Of a stretch of 6,922 nt of DNA, positions 5,843 to 6,922 are shown piece by piece. This DNA comes from JBBKXP01 sp038323615 (lineage in GTDB: Bacteria > Pseudomonadota > Alphaproteobacteria > Rhodobacterales > Rhodobacteraceae). The stretch spans positions 1 through 6,922 of the forward strand of contig JBBQHC010000143.1 in NCBI GenBank assembly GCA_038323615.1, read 5' to 3'. The stretch's first letter is position 1. Every line of letters begins with the position of its first letter. The translations under genes were made by a program, and so were the position numbers. The notes under the pieces are model-generated. The model was not told the DNA's origin. It made no database searches and was given only the letters and a program-made list of their open reading frames with translations.

Positions 5843-6856
5843 TTGTTGACAAGCCATAATCCCGACAGCGCGGTCGTGCCTCTGGTCGTTATTCCCTGTC
5901 TCAACGAGGCCCGGCATATTGTCGGCGTCGTGGAACTCATGGCGGCACAGATCCGTCGAACCGGCGGGCGGGTCGTTGTCGTCGATGGCGGCAGCACCGA
6001 CGGGTCGCGCGCGATGGTGATGGACCTTGTCCTTACCCGGCCCGAGGTCGTGTTTCTGGACAATCCCGCCCGTTTGCAAAGCGTCGGCCTGAATGCCGCC
6101 GTCGCGGCCTATGGCCCCGGCCACACGCACCTTATTCGTGTCGACGCACATTGCGCCTATCCCGACAATTTCGTTGCCACGCTACTCGACGAGGCGGCGC
6201 TGACCGGCGCCGCTGCGGTCGTTGTCGGCATGGTCGCCCAAGGCGAGGCGCTGATGCAGCGGCTCAACGCCTCGACGCAGAACGCGCGGATCGGCAACGG
6301 CGGGTCAAAGCACCGCAACAAAGGAGGCGGCGAATATGTCGCGCACGGCCATCATGCGTTGATCCGTATCGACGCCTTTCTTGATGTCGGGGGCTACGAT
6401 CCGGCCTTTTCGCACAACGAAGATGCCGAGCTTGATTATCGGCTGACCGCCGCGGGACACCGGATTTGGCTGATCGGGCGCACCCATGTCACCTATTTCC
6501 CGCGACCCGGTGCCGTCGCGCTGGCGCGGCAGTATTTCAACCACGGAAGGGGCCGCGCCCGGACACTGCAAAAGCACCGCGTCGCGGCCAATCGCCGACA
6601 GATCTTTGTGATCGGGGTTGCGCCCGCGCTGGTCATCGCGGCCCTCGCACCGGTGTCGTTTGTGTTCGCGCTGCCAGCCCTTGTCTGGGCATCGGCGGCA
6701 ATCGCGGGCGGGCTGTCGGTTGCCATCGCGGAACGCTCGCTGATCGTCGCGGTCTCGGGATTGATCGCGATGCTGATGCATCTGTCGTGGTCGGTTGGCT
6801 TCTGGACCCACATATTGCGACCCTTGGGCATCGCGTCAAACGAGGCCGCGACATGA
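5843..6856 (+). CDS. exoA: Family 2 glycosyltransferase, ExoA-like
   Basis: A membrane-anchored glycosyltransferase that adds a sugar to a lipid-linked intermediate in exopolysaccharide assembly. S. meliloti ExoA adds a beta-1,3-glucose in succinoglycan synthesis, but the sugar here is unknown. With the TTG start it has 337 residues, close to ExoA. The GT-A fold shows VVIPCLNEARHI (15-26), VVVDGGSTDGS (45-55), the metal-site region IRVDAHCAYP (98-107), and the ExoA-typical GNGGSKHRN (152-160) and HGHHAL (168-173). HNEDAELDYRL at 191-201 is the likely catalytic acidic site, and QYFNHGRGRARTLQKH is at 230-245. Two to three hydrophobic segments fill residues 254-320. The start is uncertain: an ATG at 5756 would add 29 residues that match nothing in the family and has no good ribosome site. 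The stop overlaps the next gene by ATGA. Confidence 0.87.
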   Translation: MLTSHNPDSAVVPLVVIPCLNEARHIVGVVELMAAQIRRTGGRVVVVDGGSTDGSRAMVMDLVLTRPEVVFLDNPARLQSVGLNAAVAAYGPGHTHLIRVDAHCAYPDNFVATLLDEAALTGAAAVVVGMVAQGEALMQRLNASTQNARIGNGGSKHRNKGGGEYVAHGHHALIRIDAFLDVGGYDPAFSHNEDAELDYRLTAAGHRIWLIGRTHVTYFPRPGAVALARQYFNHGRGRARTLQKHRVAANRRQIFVIGVAPALVIAALAPVSFVFALPALVWASAAIAGGLSVAIAERSLIVAVSGLIAMLMHLSWSVGFWTHILRPLGIASNEAAT

Positions 6857-6922
6857 CGACCGTCGATGCCTGCGTCTGCACGTTTCGCCGCAACGGCGTC
6901 ATCGATACCTTGGCGTCCCTGA
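6853..6922 (+). CDS. Start of a second glycosyltransferase, cut by window edge
   Basis: The ATG at 6853 overlaps the exoA stop as ATGA, typical of coupled genes. The frame is open to the edge and gives 23 residues beginning MTTVDACVCTFRRNGVIDTL. The pattern of a hydrophobic strand, then CTFRR, then a helix with xxTLxSL is the usual N-terminus of family 2 glycosyltransferases, and most resembles ExoM-type proteins (VCTYRRPELAETL). With exoA it marks the beginning of an exopolysaccharide cluster. With so few residues the exact member cannot be named. Confidence 0.7.
   Translation, partial: MTTVDACVCTFRRNGVIDTLASL

Noticed and set aside
1..6922. Mobile element, phage, CRISPR or RNA gene
   Set aside because: No transposase, integrase, regular direct repeats or tRNA-like structure seen. 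All large frames belong to ordinary metabolic, regulatory or surface polysaccharide families.

Overview
The window reads as chromosomal DNA of a marine alphaproteobacterium, most likely of the Roseobacter group (Rhodobacterales). The base composition is GC-rich and the coding strands favour G or C at third positions. The trimethylamine monooxygenase has the typical roseobacter form, and an ExoA-type glycosyltransferase lies at the right end. I see no insertion sequence, phage gene, CRISPR array, tRNA or rRNA. The taxonomic call rests on protein family resemblance only.

Layout. (1) 1-1422, plus strand: the 3' part of an APC-family permease, cut by the left edge and followed by a hairpin terminator. 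(2) 1507-2862, plus strand: tmm, trimethylamine monooxygenase. (3) 2863-2991: a short convergent gap with two hairpins. (4) 5443 down to 2992, minus strand: three genes in the order nemR-like TetR regulator, curA-like NADPH-dependent alkenal reductase, Hsp31/DJ-1-like protein. (5) 5444-5842: a roughly 400-base gap holding the regulator's control region and little else recognisable. (6) 5843-6856, plus strand: an ExoA-like glycosyltransferase. Its stop overlaps by ATGA the start of a second glycosyltransferase (6853 onward) that runs off the window.

How the genes fit together. The permease and tmm probably form a methylated-amine module: uptake of a small amine, then N-oxidation of trimethylamine to TMAO. 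The minus-strand block looks like a self-contained electrophile-defence unit. The regulator closely resembles E. coli NemR, which senses reactive electrophiles and hypochlorite. Here it would control an enone/enal reductase and a glyoxalase III-type DJ-1 protein instead of the E. coli targets nemA and gloA. The strongest non-coding signal is a pair of matching operator-like sequences, 12 of 15 bases identical. One sits over the promoter of nemR and one over the promoter of curA, at the same register relative to each -10 box. The right edge begins an exopolysaccharide assembly cluster.

No wholly new system is evident. The most novel points are the NemR regulon with substituted enzymes, the altered NemR redox switch (key Cys kept, partner Lys replaced by Gly), and the unassigned permease beside tmm.
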